From Thermogutta sp039793925 (GTDB lineage: Bacteria > Planctomycetota > Planctomycetia > Pirellulales > Thermoguttaceae), in assembly GCF_039793925.1 (NCBI RefSeq), contig NZ_JBAMME010000294.1, positions 28,653 through 92,652 on the forward strand: a DNA stretch of 64,000 nucleotides, given 5' to 3'. The notes below the pieces were generated by a model. It searched no databases. It was given only the letters and a program-made list of their open reading frames with translations, and was not told the DNA's origin. This document shows positions 63,463 to 64,000 of this stretch, piece by piece (the first letter of the stretch is position 1; every line of letters begins with the position of its first letter). The translations under genes were made by a program, and so were the position numbers.

Positions 63463-64000
63463 TTATCGGAGGCGGCCGTTCCTACGGTCGGCCCCGGTGA
63501 GCTGGCCGGTATTGTCGTGGGTATAGTCGGCCGTGCCGTCCACCGAGTTGATATACTGCGTCAGGCGGTTGGCGGCATCGAAGTTCCAGGTGTATTCCAC
63601 AAAGGTGGTTTCTCCCTGGAAGTGGCTGAGGCCACGCAGTCGGCCTGCCTGGTCGTAGGTGTAGTCGGACTGGGCGACAAGCTGGGTACCGGCCAGGTCG
63701 GCGTAGCGGGTGAGGGTAACAAGCTGGCCTGCGGCGTCGTAGGAGAAGTCCACGCGTTTTTCGGCCACGGCCCGGGAGAAAGCCGCCTGGGCCTCCGGCC
63801 ACCGACCGAGGGCCTTCAACGCAGCCCCATAATTGTTCCAATAGACGGCCTTGTGGGGACAAAACCGCAAGGAGTGCTCGATCGCCTGGCAAGCCTCGTT
63901 GAGGTCGCCCCTGGCCAGGGCAATCACGCCCAGAAAGTGCCACGCCCCGGCATGATGGGCATCCTTTTGGAGGATCTGCCGATAGAGTGTTTCCGCCGTG
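63463..64000 (-). CDS. TPR/RHS (YD-repeat) chimeric open frame, partial (starts beyond right edge)
   Basis: The minus-strand frame is open from base 64000 to a stop at 63465-63463, 178 codons. Its first part, starting near TAETLYRQILQKDAHHAGAW, reads as two TPR hairpins (GVIALARGDLNEACQAIEHSL, YGAALKALGRWPEAQAAFSRAV). At residue about 83 it changes without a break to YD-repeat sequence (VDFSYDAAGQLVTLTRYAD, SDYTYDQAGRLRGLS, WNFDAANRLTQYINS, YTHDNTGQLTGA), then ends in an Arg-rich unrelated tail, RRNGRLR. RHS proteins usually continue for hundreds of residues, so both junctions look like recombination scars. An in-frame fusion is unlikely to be an intended two-domain protein. The complete N-terminus is outside the window. 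Confidence 0.65.
   Translation of the reverse strand, partial: TAETLYRQILQKDAHHAGAWHFLGVIALARGDLNEACQAIEHSLRFCPHKAVYWNNYGAALKALGRWPEAQAAFSRAVAEKRVDFSYDAAGQLVTLTRYADLAGTQLVAQSDYTYDQAGRLRGLSHFQGETTFVEYTWNFDAANRLTQYINSVDGTADYTHDNTGQLTGADRRNGRLR

Overview
The window reads as chromosomal DNA from a planctomycete, most likely of the Pirellulales/Thermogutta type. This rests on marker families and not on any computed statistic. The markers are two DUF1559 pseudopilin-like proteins, a Tat-exported Gfo/Idh/MocA oxidoreductase, a DUF2961 (GH172-type) protein, a PL11 rhamnogalacturonan lyase, very long TPR and secretin-N-domain proteins, and the EfpL/YeiP type of EF-P. LPS-type glycosyltransferases, a beta-barrel porin and a lipoprotein indicate a Gram-negative envelope. 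From 1 to about 56 kb the window is a well-packed core region. From about 56.7 kb to the right edge it is loose, repeat-rich and partly eroded.

Layout. 0-3.5 kb: the N-terminal part of an NRAMP-like transporter running off the left edge, a secreted DUF2961 protein and a lipoprotein. 3.7-7.4 kb: a nitric-oxide defence cluster made of an Rrf2 iron-sulfur regulator with a consensus promoter, a hemerythrin-domain protein and a quinol-dependent NO reductase. 7.6-14.2 kb: a URO-D family protein, then envelope genes (LpxL-like acyltransferase, GT9 heptosyltransferase-like and GT2 WaaE-like transferases, porin). 14.3-21 kb: M16 protease, isochorismatase-type hydrolase, a tetrapyrrole methylase with a signal peptide, and dnaB. 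21-32 kb: a 1457-residue TPR protein, a tiny protein with a long leader, DUF309, nth, dcd, a GT39-type membrane glycosyltransferase, yacG and an SDR. 32-41 kb: a three-gene ABC export operon and a giant secretin-N-domain protein. 41-56 kb: efpL, hypothetical genes, a VWA/TPR pair, def, rpmA, obg, coaX, nnrD, larB, PL11 lyase, coaD, a Tat-exported oxidoreductase and a DUF1559 protein.

56.7-64 kb: hairpin repeats, tRNA-Arg(TCT), an RHS remnant, a broken MFS transporter, then a small locus behind a consensus -10 and a Fur-box-like 7-1-7 inverted repeat. That locus holds a Cys/His-rich membrane protein, a DUF1559 protein, a DsrE-family protein and a Tat-exported two-domain CbiX-type chelatase. 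The right edge carries a TPR/RHS chimera.

The most interesting signal is that two enzymes of normally cytoplasmic tetrapyrrole chemistry, a SAM-dependent methylase at 18.2 kb and a CbiX chelatase at 62.1 kb, both carry export signals. The chelatase sits in a locus that looks metal-regulated. Together they suggest an extracytoplasmic tetrapyrrole or metal-handling function that I cannot match to a described system. All assignments come from reading the sequence; no database search was run.
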